This document shows positions 33,149 through 45,463 of a DNA stretch of 64,000 nucleotides, in pieces. Origin of the DNA: Trametes villosa (taxonomy: Eukaryota > Basidiomycota > Agaricomycetes > Polyporales > Polyporaceae); NCBI GenBank assembly GCA_002964805.2, contig PUDQ02000033.1, positions 248,001 through 312,000 on the forward strand, in the 5' to 3' direction. Every line of letters begins with the position of its first letter. Position 1 is the first letter of the stretch. The translations under genes were made by a program, and so were the position numbers. The notes beneath the pieces were generated by a model. It searched no databases, was not told the origin of the DNA, and saw only the letters and a program-made list of their open reading frames with translations.

Positions 33149-35792
33149 ATGGCGACACCACACTCGTTACCGATCTCGTCCCCCAAGCGGACGGTCACCC
33201 AGCTGCCCTTCTCTCCTTCTCCGTCGAGCAATGGCCCGCCAAGTCTCGGCATCACCACTAGCCTCTCTGCGTCCTCCAAGCCTTCCGTCGGAAGCATGCC
33301 TGGCTCGCCCACAAAGCCTGCGCATCACAGGACAGGCTCGGGCTCGGTGGTATCGTCCCACTCTCGTCTGCCCATAACCCCCACACGCCATGCTGCTCCA
33401 GAGCTGCCGATCGGGCCTTCTGCGTCCATGCCTATTCTTCAACCACGGCCGAGCGCAGGCACGACCCACGTAGGCGGGATCCTCCCATCAGCCTCCTTCT
33501 TCAACCCTTCGCGTCCCAACTACCCCGCACCGTCTCCCACACCTCCCCTGCCTCGGCCGTCCACCACGGACTCAGTCTCGTCTGTCGGAGGCACCCCGGC
33601 CGATGTCCTCCGCCTCGCAGCGCTGGGAGGCGCGTACACTCGTGACAGGATCTCGGAGGGGACGGACAGCGCGGACCACTCGGCGGAGGATATGAAGTCG
33701 TCGACGCTGGCGCCATCAATGCGGACAGCGTCCATGAAACACAGTCGTGAGCCCCTCCTTCCGATTGCTAGTGGACCTGCGGCGAAGTCTGGCGCAGCGA
33801 ATCGGCCCACAGTGCAGACAAATCCGTACGGACGCAACGAGAACACGGGGAATCGCATGCGCGACAGCTTTGAGAAGCTCTTCAAGCGGCGGTTCAGCTT
33901 CGAGGGTAGCCGGCGGTCACCGACATCACCCGTCCATCCAGGTCCAAGCACCGCGTTTGGTCTCCAACCCCGGTCTGCGGAGATATCCCCCGTCACTTTC
34001 GACCTGAACGTGGAAGGCACCGACCGGTCGCCTACTTCGCCGGGGCACCGCAAGCATAGCTTGTCCCCCTTGCAGGGCTCCTCGACATCACTCAACCACG
34101 CTTCGTTTATTGCGACACCGCCAGCACACATGGACCCTCCACTTAGCGCGACGCCCGTCCTGGATAGCCGGACGGGGAAGCCCATGCGGAACTACCAGCT
34201 CCACCCTTCGCGGAACCGATTCTTCCTCGGCGGTCGGCTGCTCACCGGCGGCGACTCGCCATGGGCGTTCATCGCGTCCCTCATCGTCGTACTCAGCATC
34301 ACGGGCATCTGGTTCGGGACGACGTGCGTGTGGTGGTGGCTGAACGAGAGCCCCGCGGTCGCGGCGGTGGGCGCGTACATGTGCCTGCTGACCATCTCGA
34401 GCATGTTTGCGACGGTGAGTGGCCGGTTTCGAGCGTGCCTTGCTGTGGCTGTGCAGCAGTTTGGCTGCGGATGGGGCCCTCGCTCACCTGCCGTGTTGTG
34501 GTTTGTTGGATGTGCTCTTGCAGGCGTTCCGAGATCCTGGGATCCTCCCGCGGAATCTGGATCCCGACCCCCCATATCCGGCCAGCTCGTCCTCGGAGGG
34601 CAGTCTCCGGCAGCCGCTGCCTCGAGACCTCAAGGTGCGGGCGGGGATGTGAGTGCGCGACTTCAGCGTTCCTCTCGCCGCGTTCTGACGTATTGTCCGC
34701 CTGGCGTGCAGCGTGCGCACGAAGTTCTGTCCCACATGCATGACCTACCGACCGCCGCGGTCAAGTCACTGCAAAATGGTGCGTGTTTCAGCTGTAGTGA
34801 GCCTGGCCCAGCGTTGATTAATGGGGCGCTCTTGGCTATTGATTCACAAAGTGCGACAACTGCGTTGATGGCTGTGACCATCACTGTCAGTGGGTGAACA
34901 ACTGTGTTGGGAGGCGCAATTACACCTCGTTTTTCACCTTCCTCTTCTCTGCCGTAAGTGTCGTTTCCGGTGGCCCCTGTCGTGCGCCAGGCACGCGTGG
35001 CGTGTCGTTACAATATTAACTTCTGTCGGGTATACTCACGCCGCTCCACTCGCAGGTGATGACCCTGATCTTGGTGATATGCACGGCCGCGATTCACCTG
35101 TATCTGCTCACACGCAAGTACCACCTGAGCTTCCGACAGGCCCTCGGGACTTCTCAGGGCGTCGGAAGTGCGGTGGTATTTTGCATCTCGATCGTGGTCA
35201 TTTGGCCCGTCACCCTGCTTCTGGCGTACCACCTCCGGGTAAGCCCCTCGAGTCCCCTCCGCGAGCAGGAAATAGAGTTGACCACGTATTTTGATCGGGA
35301 CAGCTGCTGCTCTTGAACGTCACGACGATCGAGCAGGTACGTGCTGTGTCCTCGTCATCGCCCGATCTGCCCGCGCGCGCGCCCCTCGCGCTCCTTGTGG
35401 TCCCCGACCCCTGTCGGCGATCAACGAGCGGGTGACTCACGCGCCGCGCGCTGCTCGGGCCGGGCCCTCGTCCCCTCCGCACCGTTGCGCACCCGCTGAC
35501 GGCGCCGCGTTTAATTTTTCCTGTTCGCGCACGCGAATGTGGTGTCTAGATCCGGAACCAGGCGCACAAGTCGCTCGTCCCGGGCCCGGCGCCCCCGAAC
35601 CCGTTCTCGCACGGGAGCTGGCGGCGGAACCTCGTGTACATGCTCTGTCGGCCCCCGGGGTACTCTTGGCTCGACGCCCGCGGGGTCGCGACCGAGGACA
35701 AGCGGGAGGTGAACCCCGGGCTGCTCCGCGTGGACGACTGGGAGGGCGACGGCGAGCACGACGTCGGGATGGGCCGCGGGAAGGGCGAGTGA
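33149..35792 (+). CDS. DHHC palmitoyltransferase, ERF2-like (672 aa)
   Basis: Seven exons: 33149-34414, 34524-34648, 34712-34778, 34852-34953, 35056-35238, 35304-35336 and 35550-35792. It is an integral-membrane protein S-acyltransferase; yeast Erf2 palmitoylates Ras. A disordered Ser/Pro-rich N-terminus of about 340 residues precedes the conserved part: [20 protein letters not shown], two hydrophobic helices, [17 protein letters not shown], then the DHHC Cys-rich domain [18 protein letters not shown]...[20 protein letters not shown] with Asp-His-His-Cys at 495-498 and RRNYTSFF. Two further helices and [17 protein letters not shown] (the TTxE motif) follow, and the C-terminus is Gly/Asp-rich. 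Yeast Erf2 needs a small partner, Erf4, not seen here. Intron 6 (213 bases) is long. Confidence 0.96.
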
Positions 35793-37413
35793 GCGCAACG
35801 CACCCGAGCGGCCGTGGCGCGCGGTGCGCTGGCGGCGACCGTGAGGGTTCGGGGACCTTGGTAGCCGCATGTTCTGTTGTGGGGTTTTGGCTGTCGGTAT
35901 GTCGCAGATTGGGCCGTCGTCGCGCCCGCATATCGCGGGCGGCGGTTTCGCGCATGGAGGGTCCAGACGAGTGGAGAAGTTCTACCGGGCGCACGCGAGT
36001 GTGTAAATTATTCGTATACATTTCGCCCATCGGATTCGGATCCCGGATGTCGTCTGCGCGATTCGAGGGTGCAGCTGAGGCATCTTGAGGCATGCGTGCA
36101 CGGTGCGGGGATAGCTGCTCACGCTGATCGGGCGAGAGGAGAGCGGATCCGGTCACATTCGCGGGTGTGGGTGCGTCCGACGAGCGGAGGGAATATATAT
36201 ATTATAGATGGAGGTGCAATGTGGCACGACGGTGGGCGCGAGGTTTTTAGAGTGTGAAGGGAGAACGGATTACGCGCCCGAGTCAGGCACGGACGGCGGG
36301 CGCCTGGTGATCGGAGAACGAGGGTGTGTATTGTATAGAGCGGGCTGAGGGCAAGATCTGGGGTACGGCGGACATGGGCCCCGTGTCGCGGGCGGTTGGG
36401 AAAGAAGCGGGCGGGGTGATGTACGAAGTATGTAAATTGCGCGAAGAGAGTTCTGTGCGACAGCGCGAGGGCCGGCGGGGGACCGAGCCCGTGCAGACGA
36501 CGGGGGAGGACGGGCGTGGGACGGCGGCGGCCATGGCTGCGACGCTGGGGGCGTGATACGAGCAGGCGCACTGGCGGCGGGGTGGTGGGTGTGGATCAGT
36601 GTGTGCTGTGATCGGTGTGACGGCGCGGGCGAGCGACTCGGACTCGGGGGACGTGGACGCTTTCGGAAGCAGGGCGGGAGGGCAAGGCACAGGCCGCATC
36701 CGGGAAGGCGCGACGACAAGTGCACGCGCCGGTGACGCAACCAATGATCGCGGTTCCTTGTGCTACAATTGACTGCAGATCCCGTACGCGCCCTTCTGTG
36801 CCTCCCACACCCCGCTTCGCTCCCCTGCGCCCGCGCAAAATACACCCAGGGCGCACGCCGACGGACGCCCCCGCGCGCGTCCGCGCCCTACCGGACGGCG
36901 TCGAGAGAGTCCGGGGGTGGTTAACTGAGGGGGGCAATTCCGAATATGCACGGGCGGACAGCATTTATAGATCAAGGCTCTTACCGCGTTGGGCTCACCC
37001 AAATCTCCGAGCATGATGACATCTATCGGCCCGATCTCGCATGGGCTGATGGCAGTTGGGCGTGCCAAGGGTGACGCGGAGTCTGTGTGGGGAAGCGGAG
37101 TCTGAACGCGGCATCTCGGCTGGCGCGTCGAGCAGGCTGAGCGAGCGCGGGGAGGCCGTCCAGGACAGACGGTGCCCTCGTCCCCCTCCTCCTCCAGCCC
37201 ACAGCGCGCCGCCGTCTGCGCAGCGGCCGCCTCCCCGCCCCGTCCCCCCTCGCCCGCGTTCTGTCCGCGCCCGCGCACGGGAGCGTGTCCGGCGCGAGTG
37301 TGCGCGCGTGCCCAGCCGCGCATCCCAGCTGCGAACCTCGGGAGTCTGTGCGGCAGCGTGTTATGTTTGTTGAGTAATCTACAACCCAATCAGTCACAAA
37401 CAGCAGAACAAGA
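35793..37413. other. Intergenic, 1.6 kb, long promoter of the Zn2Cys6 gene
   Basis: Very GC-rich. Overlapping open frames up to about 190 codons on minus are Pro/Arg-rich, without domain or splice support, and look like a base-composition effect. No gene called. A long leader or upstream-ORF control of the transcription factor is possible but not demonstrated. Confidence 0.5.
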
Positions 37414-40400
37414 ATGGACCGAAACCCAAGCGTCCCGTCCTCCTCGGCCTCTGTTCCCACATCCTCCTCCCGCAAGGCCGCATCCGCTCCGAAGAACGAC
37501 CCTCCGTCCCGGAAGCACAGAAAGCAGCCCAAGCCAAAGACAAAGCCCCACCAAGACCCCTCCGACGCCCGCCCCCTCCCAGAGCCCTCCACCGACGCCC
37601 GCGAGCCTCCTCCCCATTCCTCGCCCCCGCCCGCGGACTCCCTCGGTATGCACCCTCAATTTCTAATCAGACGCCCCTCAGCCACTCACCGTCTCCCTTC
37701 CATTTCCCCCAGCCTCGCGCATCTCAAACATACGCGATCAACCGCCCCCCTCCTCCGCCCGCTTCACTGCTCACCTCCAGCCCTACCCCGGCCCTGCTGG
37801 TCCTGCCGCCCCCGTCTACCCCGCCATGAACCCCCAGTACCCGCTGAACGGCAGCCCATACCCCTCCTCGCCGTCCCCGTTTCACCAGGGCCAGACGGCT
37901 GGCTCGCCCACCAACGGTCAAAGTACGACCCCAACCATGCCTACCCACGCTGGTGCCCAGTACCAGTATGCCGCGGTGCACCCCCAGGCATACAGCCACC
38001 ACCCGTACCCGCACTACCCCCAGTATCCCGTTTCGGGCATGATGATGTACCCCACCCCTCCGGGTGGTCATCCCGAGTCCAGTAGTCAGCATGCGGCGGG
38101 GTCACCTGCTCCGCCGCCTTCGACAGGTAAACGTAAAAGGAAGTATACCCTAGACAGTGTCAACGGCAGGACGTCTGACGAAGAAGGTGCAGATTCTGGC
38201 GCGGACATCCAACGCGTCGGGTCGGGCTCGGGCGCGTCTCTTGTCGATAGCAAGAAACGCACCAAGACCCAGCGTGCCTGCGACAGCTGTCGCTCCAGGA
38301 AAATCAGGTCAGTGCTCCTCTCCACCTTGTCGCCCGCTACATTCATGCTCTTACCTCCCCGCCCACTACCTTCCAATCCTTCCGAACCTTGGGCTTCCGG
38401 ACCGGCTAACTCGGTATAATCTTCATAGATGCGACATCCTGACGGACGCTGATCCACCGGTCTGCCAGCACTGTAAACAGTACTCCTTCGAATGCACCTT
38501 CTTCCTTCCCATCACCGAAACCCGCTTCAAGAAGAAGAAAATGGAGGAGGAAGCGGCGGCGGCCGCTGCAGCCGCCGCTGAGAAGGAGAAGGAGGCGGCA
38601 GAGCGGAGTACGTCCTCGCCCCAGGCTGAACACTCCAAAGCGAGTGACATCAAGGTTTACGGTGAGCTGATTTCCCCTTTGCTCGCGTAGCTCCGACACC
38701 GATTGAACTTGGCTCCTTCGAAGGCCCGACCTCCGCTACGCATCTCCTGCACTCCCAGGCGCTGGTGTCCTCAAGAGCGTACGAGGCCTACGACCTACGA
38801 TACCACCACTCATGGGACGTGAGCTCGGACGGCACCGGGACCGGTATCATCCGCGTACACGAACCAGAACAGGGGGAGCTGCAATTGGCCCTTCCGAAGC
38901 CGATCGACCTGCGCATAGAACGCGACATCGTTGAGCAGCTCGTGAACTCGTATTTTACGGACGTGGCGCCGATGTTGCCCGTGGTGACGCGCGAAGAGTT
39001 CATCGCGAGCAACCCGCCGCCTCCGATACTGCTGTACTCCATCTGTCTGGTCGCGGCGACGCGGCGAGACGTTCCGCAGAAGGTGTTCGAGTCCGTCCGA
39101 TACACCGTCAACAGCCTGATAAAGGCCGAAGACGTGCTATCGACGGCGTCGATCGTGAACATGCAGTCCCTGCTTATCCTCGCGATGGTGGGCGACTGCC
39201 ACTCCCAGTACGTGCCCCACGCCCTGTCGGCGTTGTGGGTGCGGCTCGGATGTGCAATCCGCATGGTGGGCTATCTAGTGCCTGTTGTTACGGCTGTCTT
39301 GCTCATTTGTCGCCTCGAATGCACTGTGCCTGTAGGCGCAAGACTTGGGCTTGCACCGCGCCGAGTCTGTCAAACAGAACATTGAGCTCCGCAGACGACT
39401 CTGGGGCGTCTGCGTGATCAGTGACAGGTGGTGCGTATCTTCCCCGACTCACCTGTCGTGCCGCGAGCACCAGCGGATGAAAGGCCGCCTCGATCGCTCA
39501 CACGTACCTTGCGCTCAGGATAAGCCTCACCTTCGGGCACCCATACATGATCGACATCAGAGACTGCGACGCCCGCTTACCTTCGTCGGGGGACCCAAAC
39601 GACCTGTACCTGGACGAGCTCGTGCGCCTGAGCGTCATCCTCGGCCGCGTCCAGAAAGCCATATATACGTGAGCCCGTCCCGCTTCCGGCGGGGGAGTGC
39701 TGCGGCCGCCCCTGCCGCTGCCCGTTTAATGTTCTAGTTCGGCGGCTGACCCTCGTTCCGCTCGGCCGGCAGACCGGCCGGCTTGAACATGACCAACGAC
39801 GAGGAGCTGCACTCGCTCCTCGCGGACATCGAGGCGTGGAAGGACAACCTCCCGGCGGACTTGCAATTCCGCGGGCCAGAGACGCCTCGCAATGCCGGTG
39901 CGTCCGCCTTCTTTCTGCCCTGCCCGCCAATCGCAGTGCGGCCGCCCGCCGCGGGATGCCTGTGCCGGCGCGCCAGAGGTGTGCCGTAGTGCGGCCGAGG
40001 TGTGCCGACGGCCCCGGCCACGGCGGGGAGCTGCTGCGGCGAATAACATGCCGAATCACTGACGCTTGTGTTTGCGGCGGGACAGGTTTGCTATTCCTGC
40101 TGTTCACCTGCGTGAACATGATATTCTGGCGGGTGTTCATGCGCATATCGTACGCGTGCCCCGCGCACCTTAAGTTCTCGCTCACCGTGGAGAAATGGAC
40201 GGCGCTCGTGAAGATGTCCGGGGACGCAATCGACTGGCTGGACACGCACGAGACGTTGTATGACGTTTGGCTCCTCGTCGCGTACTGCGCGACCTCCTGT
40301 GCGCTCATCCAGGTATGGTGATAATTTCTACAAAACAGGTGTGTCACGACGCTGACTTTGCGATTATAGTACCACACCTACGCGCGCAGACAAGACCCGG

Positions 40401-41601
40401 ACGCGCAGGCCAAGCTGAAGAAGTTGCGAGACTGCGTGCGGAAGTGGGAGGCGTCGCTCTCGCCCGACCACATGTCCGCTCGACGAAAGGCCGGTCGACA
40501 CCCGTCACAGCCCCGTCCCGCGCGCGTGAGCTGACACCCCCCACAGACGGCGGAGATCATCGCGCTCCTGTACGAGGCGACGCAGGCGCCGATCGCCCCC
40601 GGCAACGACCCGCCCGCGCTGAACCCGACGGGCGGCGTGAAGGGCAACCCGCCGCCGACGCCCGCGGCGCTCAAGTTCCAGAAGGACGCGACGCGCCCCG
40701 GCGGCGGCGTGTTCGTCGTCAAGGGCCCGATGGACAAGAACCAGCTCGAGAACATGCCCGAGGGCACGATCATCAGCCCCGAGGCGACCGCCGTCGCGCC
40801 GAGCTCGCCGCCGGCGGAGGGCGGAGCAGGAGCAGGAGGCGGGAAGGGCAAAGGCGGGGACGAAGGTGAGGCGCCCCCTGCGGTGTCTAGCGAAGTGGGC
40901 TCGAGGAATGACTCTCTGCGTTCGTCCTTCCCCGCTGGCTCGCGGTCTGCGCCTTCGTTCGACGCTCCCGCGTGGCCGTCTGCGTCCGCGTCTGCGCCTG
41001 TGTCGATGGCCGTGCCGATGATGCTAGACCGCGGTGGGACCGCGCACATGCAGCAGCAGGAGCAGCAGCACCAGCAACAGCACGCCCAACGACACCAGCA
41101 CCAACACCCGCACCACCACCAGGCTCAGCAGCAGCAACAGCAGCAAGCGATGCACATGCAAGCCGCCGACCAGGCCGGGCCGTCCTCGATCGTGCAGTTC
41201 ACGCCGCTCGGCGGCAACTTCCCGAACATGAACCCGGCACTCGACAACCAGATGAGCCTGCCGGAGAACGTGCAGGTCATGAACGTCCTCGACGTCCCGC
41301 AGGGCGGGAACATGAACGTGCTCGAGCAGCAGGCGCTCGCCGACGCGGGCTTCCTCGAGGGCATCCCGCCGTCGATGTTCGACTGGGGTATGTCTCCTTT
41401 CCCGCCCCTCCCATCCGAGCGTGCATGGACGTTGCTGACGGGCAAGATCTGCGGTGGGGTGCAGGCCAGTGGGAGCACTTCTTCGCGCGCTTCACGCCGT
41501 ACCAGATGCGCGGCGACGTCGCGATGGCCGCGAACCCGGCGTCCCCGCAGGACCAGCCGCCGAATCCGCGGTACTTCCCCCCAGGCGACCCCGGCCTATA
41601 G
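37414..41601 (+). CDS. Zn2Cys6 fungal-specific transcription factor (1098 aa)
   Basis: Eleven exons: 37414-37645, 37713-38307, 38429-38661, 38724-39265, 39336-39430, 39519-39668, 39773-39897, 40086-40312, 40370-40489, 40547-41387 and 41465-41601. The DNA-binding Zn2Cys6 cluster uses Cys267, 270, 277, 288, 291 and 298 (QRACDSCRSRKIR, then CDILTDADPPVCQHC and FECTF), split by intron 2. A poly-Ala/Glu/Lys helix follows. The fungal-specific regulatory domain is visible (YFTDVAPMLPVVTREEFIA, LGLHRAESVKQNIELRRRLW, SLTFGHPYMIDI). The C-terminal third is Pro/Gly-rich with a Gln/His tract, a likely activation region. Intron 9 (40490-40546) needs a GC donor. N-terminus rich in Pro, Ser, Tyr and His. 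Target genes cannot be told from sequence; I do not assign it to a named regulator. Confidence 0.93.
38553..38580 (+). repeat. GCN-codon tract encoding poly-Ala in the Zn2Cys6 protein
   Basis: GCGGCGGCGGCCGCTGCAGC and its continuation encode about nine consecutive Ala between charged Glu/Lys-rich segments, so the whole may form one long helix after the zinc cluster. Mixed synonymous codons argue against a recent slippage event. Confidence 0.7.
41047..41150 (+). repeat. CAG/CAN low-complexity tract encoding Gln/His run
   Basis: About 35 codons, nearly all CAN, encode a Gln/His-rich segment (roughly residues 941-975) in the C-terminal part of the transcription factor. Such tracts are frequent in activation domains and vary in length between strains. 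Confidence 0.8.
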
Positions 41602-44600
41602 TCGGCGCACGCAGACGTCGCCGCGGCGCTGTGCGGGCCTTCGCTGAATGGCACGTCGCGGGCGAGCGCACCGCTGCGGCGACCTGCGGCGACGGAGCGC
41701 CGCCGCCCACAACGCTGGGCGCGCAAATAGAGCTCGCGGGCGGTCACGTTCACGGGGAGCGCGTCGCTCGCCCGTGTGCATGCGTGCGGGCTGGGTGACA
41801 TCATCTGCGTGTTGTGCTGTGCTTAGTGCTGTTCGGTCCGTCGCTCGTTCGCAGCTGTCTTTGTACCAGGAACCCGTTTGCTTGCTCGCTCGCTCGCCGT
41901 AGCTGCAGTTGTAATCCCGAACCGAACCACCCTCCGTATCGCCGCCGTTTTTACACCTAACTTACGACGTGGCTCCCCCCGTACATATCACCCTCCACCT
42001 CCACCCCGTCCTGTTTGAATGCTACTAGTGTACTCCGACGTCGGCTGTTTCCACCTCCTTATTCGCCCGCCTTCCATTCTCCTTCTCTCCTCGCAGTTAT
42101 CGTGTCGCTATCATCTTGGCAATTACAGGCTTCTCGCGTTTGGGACTTACGCGTCAGGCGGCCGTGCGTCATTTTGCCGTGAACGCCAGGAGCTTGGAGT
42201 CTTGGACGCCGCCGGCGCGGCTAGGGTGGTGGCAGGCGGGCATCCCGGGCATGCGAGCTTGTCCTTGGCTGACGCAGGGATCAATTCAGTGGGATGCTTG
42301 CTCGGTTCGAGAGGGGGCTTCTGGCGGGCCTCGTGCAGTGTGACGCGCAAGAACGACCTTTCCTGCGACGCTCGTGGGTGGCTTCGACAAATGGGCGTGT
42401 CGAAGCGGGGCTGAACAGCGCGTGGATGCGGCGCCCTGCGATGCACCCTCGACGGGTGCGTTTCGAGAAGGGCTCAATCTATAGCCAAGAGGCTGAGTGA
42501 GCAAGTGCGCTTCCGGTCTCGAACGCGAGAGACCGCATTGGTGCGGTGATAGCAGGAAGGGCGTCGGACACGAGCTATCGAGCTATCGTATCGCACAAGT
42601 TGGACGTGACAGAGCGAACGGATGCACCCCAAACGCACGCGCCCGCCCGCGCGAAGACGGTCCACCTCGCGCCTCCGATTACGAGTCACGGCAGCCGAGC
42701 GCACCTTTACGTACGCGGGCGCACGCCATAGCTGGCATCTTCGCCTCTGTGATAGCTCGGAGGGTCCAGGGAGCGCATCAGAGCAGCGAGGCCGCCACGA
42801 CGACCGGGGTGGGCGCACTCGCACCTCCTGCCAGCCGCTCTCAGATTAAGACGTTCCACGAGGGCCGGGCGGGGGCGCGAGGAGTTGTGGGTTGTTGTCG
42901 GCGGTGGCCCGTCGTCCACACAACCGTCGCGGACGCTTCGCAGATGCGATCGCCCGTCCGATCGATGCATCTCGCATTGGCACCCAGCCCTGCCCTGCCC
43001 TGCCGCGCACCTGTGGCGGTCCAGACGCCAGGGCGGATCCCAGGCGCGCTCGTTCCTGGACACGCACTCGGAGGCTGGGGAGCGCGCAAGGTACGCTCTC
43101 CCCGCGGTGCGCCGTGTGCGCGGAAATCGGAGCCTCGGGGACGGGCTCGGGGACGGAGTCGGGAAGGGTTGATGAACTTGGGCGGTGCGGTGCGGTCTAC
43201 CAAACGCCTGCTGCGGGTGCAGAACAAACGCCATTTTGGTCAGGCTGGCGTCGATGGTGTGGTTGGGGCGCTTAGCGCTACCGTGGGAAAACATTCCCTT
43301 AGAGTCACCTGAATGTCACATGTGCGCGATTTACCACGCGAACTACCACGCGTTGTGGGCTGACGCGCGTCCGTTCGCGTTCTTCGTCTCGACCATCTTG
43401 CACCAGCTACTACTCTATTGCGATCGTAAGCTATCGCTCCATTGATGACTCTAGATATCATTAAGTCAAGCCACAGCCCTCAGTACTGCTGCTATTTGTG
43501 TCAGGCTGATCGAGCGACACCCATCAATGTGCCCGACATGGAAGCATTGTAGGCGAACACCTCAGGCTTGGGCTAATCACTTCCAAAGAGATCAAAGTAG
43601 CAGTGAGACTGCATGTCTAGAGGAACCACGCCGAGAAACGTGAATGAGCCTCACGCGCAATTACTAACGAAAGCTGGGTGAGCAGTTCTGTCGCCTCGTC
43701 TTGATATAGGTGGAAGTTAGATTCACATTTTCAATAGCACCTACTCAGACCTCACAACCTTGCACTGACCCGCTCCCACCGCCACCTCAGTGTAATTTGG
43801 CAGAGTTGTAGCCACCCGGCAGGCCGTCCAGCCCAACACGTATCCACGAAGTACCCCCGGGCCATCCTAACAGCGACCACGTACCGCGCCTCAGCATGCA
43901 GCCACAGCACTCCCATTTTTGCACCTGTCAGTTCTCGTCCTGCGTCAGCACACGTACATCGGCCGTCGGCCTCGCTCGGACGACCAGCGTTCCCTCCCTC
44001 CCTCGCGCAGCGAACTCTAACGGCAGACTTTCAGGGTCCTTCCCAGGACGTCGGGCCGTACAGCTCAGGGACGTATAGCCCGCGGCTTCTCTTCGCGCAC
44101 CTTACGGTAGTGCGGCGCGTAATCGACAGCTTCGCCAGGACCGAGGGCGCGCCCCGTGACGTGCCCCGCTCCCGCCGGGCCCTGGCGAGGGATCCTCGCT
44201 GCGTCCGGCGTTTGCGCGGCGCGGCGTCGGAGAGCGCGAAGTTCGAAGTCAACGTCGTGATGCGCCCGAGTGCGGCGCGCACATGCATTGGCAGCGGAGG
44301 CTGTAGTCGTTGGGCTGAGTATCCTGACACGTGGGATGGGAAGAGGTAAGTTCTCACCTTCGGTGAGTACGATCGCAGCCGGACTGTATAGCGTGGTGAT
44401 GTCAACGCTCACACCTGCCTTCCGCCGCCGGTGTGTTGCGGCAGATGTGGATGTTCTGCACGCCGCCCGTCGACAGATTGTGATCCTACTACCCGTGCTC
44501 CAGTGCCAGCGCGAACTCTACTGCTGTTGCAGCGTGCTGCTAGTGCTGCTGTGGTCAAGACCCGTCCGGAAACGCATGCACCGTTGTCGCGACATATGGC

Positions 44601-45463
44601 AGGCGGAGTCGAGCTTCCCCGGATCACAAGGGCGTTCCCCCACATGCATGATCTGCACGCGGACATAGCGTCGGCGAGGACGTGCGGGCGGTGGGCGCTG
44701 ATGGGAAGCTGCTGCAGTGCTGTTCAATGCTGCGTTTCGCAGATACAGATGTTGAAGGCGGCGCCTCGCACCGCGCCTCAATGGCGACGAAAAGGACCGC
44801 CCCGAGAACGGCGCGGAGGATTCAGAGATAGAGATAGAGACGAAGGCGCTCCCACTCATGTGGGGAAATGAGAGTGGCAAATGAATCCCGGGATCTCGAT
44901 GGGCGAGGGCGGGGACGGTTCTGCCGCGTCGAGAGGACGAGCGTGGGCGAGCGGGAGCAGCGATTGGACGGCGGGGGAGCGTGCTAGGCCAGAACGGGCA
45001 GGGGCCCAATCAGATCTTCGCGCTCGCCTAGCGCACTCCGCATCGGCTATCCTGCCCAATGTTGCGCGTCCTGCCTGCTCTCAGCCGTTATCGTGCTCGC
45101 GGCGACATGAAAATTCAGCCATGACATGGTGGGGCTGCACTGAAGCCTTCGTGTGCCAACGGTGCACTATTTGAACCAAGTGAGGCGAGAGAGCGGTGTG
45201 TTTGGAAGGGCAAGTGAGGGAGACGCCGGTGGGAGAACAAATGGATGGTGGGCGCCTCTGGGGTCGGGTTGGTCGCGTTCTGTTGTGTTGATCGTTTTCG
45301 GTGGATATGTCTTCCTGCCCGTTGCTGCTACTCTACTAGTCCCTCTCTCTAATCTCTCCCTCTCCCTCCTCCTCCTCCTCCTCGTCCCCCGTCTCCGCCC
45401 GGTCTCGCTTCTGCTCGACGCTCCCTCCGACCGACAGCGCATCCTGGCGACCCCACTCTCTTT
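41602..45463. other. Largest gene-free interval, 3.86 kb
   Basis: Between two long plus-strand genes.
I looked for spliced exons, tRNA B boxes, snRNA cores and transposon terminal repeats and saw none convincing. The longest open frame (42497-43312, plus, 271 codons) is Arg/Ala/Pro-rich with no motif and has equally long shadows on the other strand. Part of the interval (about 43300-43900) is less GC-rich. A long non-coding transcript or a long LIM-gene leader is possible. Confidence 0.45.
45339..45400 (+). promoter_or_regulatory. CT-rich tract upstream of the LIM gene
   Basis: About 60 bases of almost pure pyrimidine with repeated CTC/CCT units end 64 bases before the ATG. CT blocks just upstream of the start site are a known core-promoter feature of well-expressed filamentous-fungal genes. 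Confidence 0.45.

Noticed and set aside
33149..34897. 582-codon frame read straight through the first DHHC-gene introns
   Set aside because: It loses the DHHC motif; canonical introns at 34415-34523, 34649-34711 and 34779-34851 restore it.
42497..43312. 271-codon open frame on plus in the large gap
   Set aside because: Arg/Ala/Pro-rich, no motif, similar-length frames on the opposite strand; consistent with GC-rich chance.
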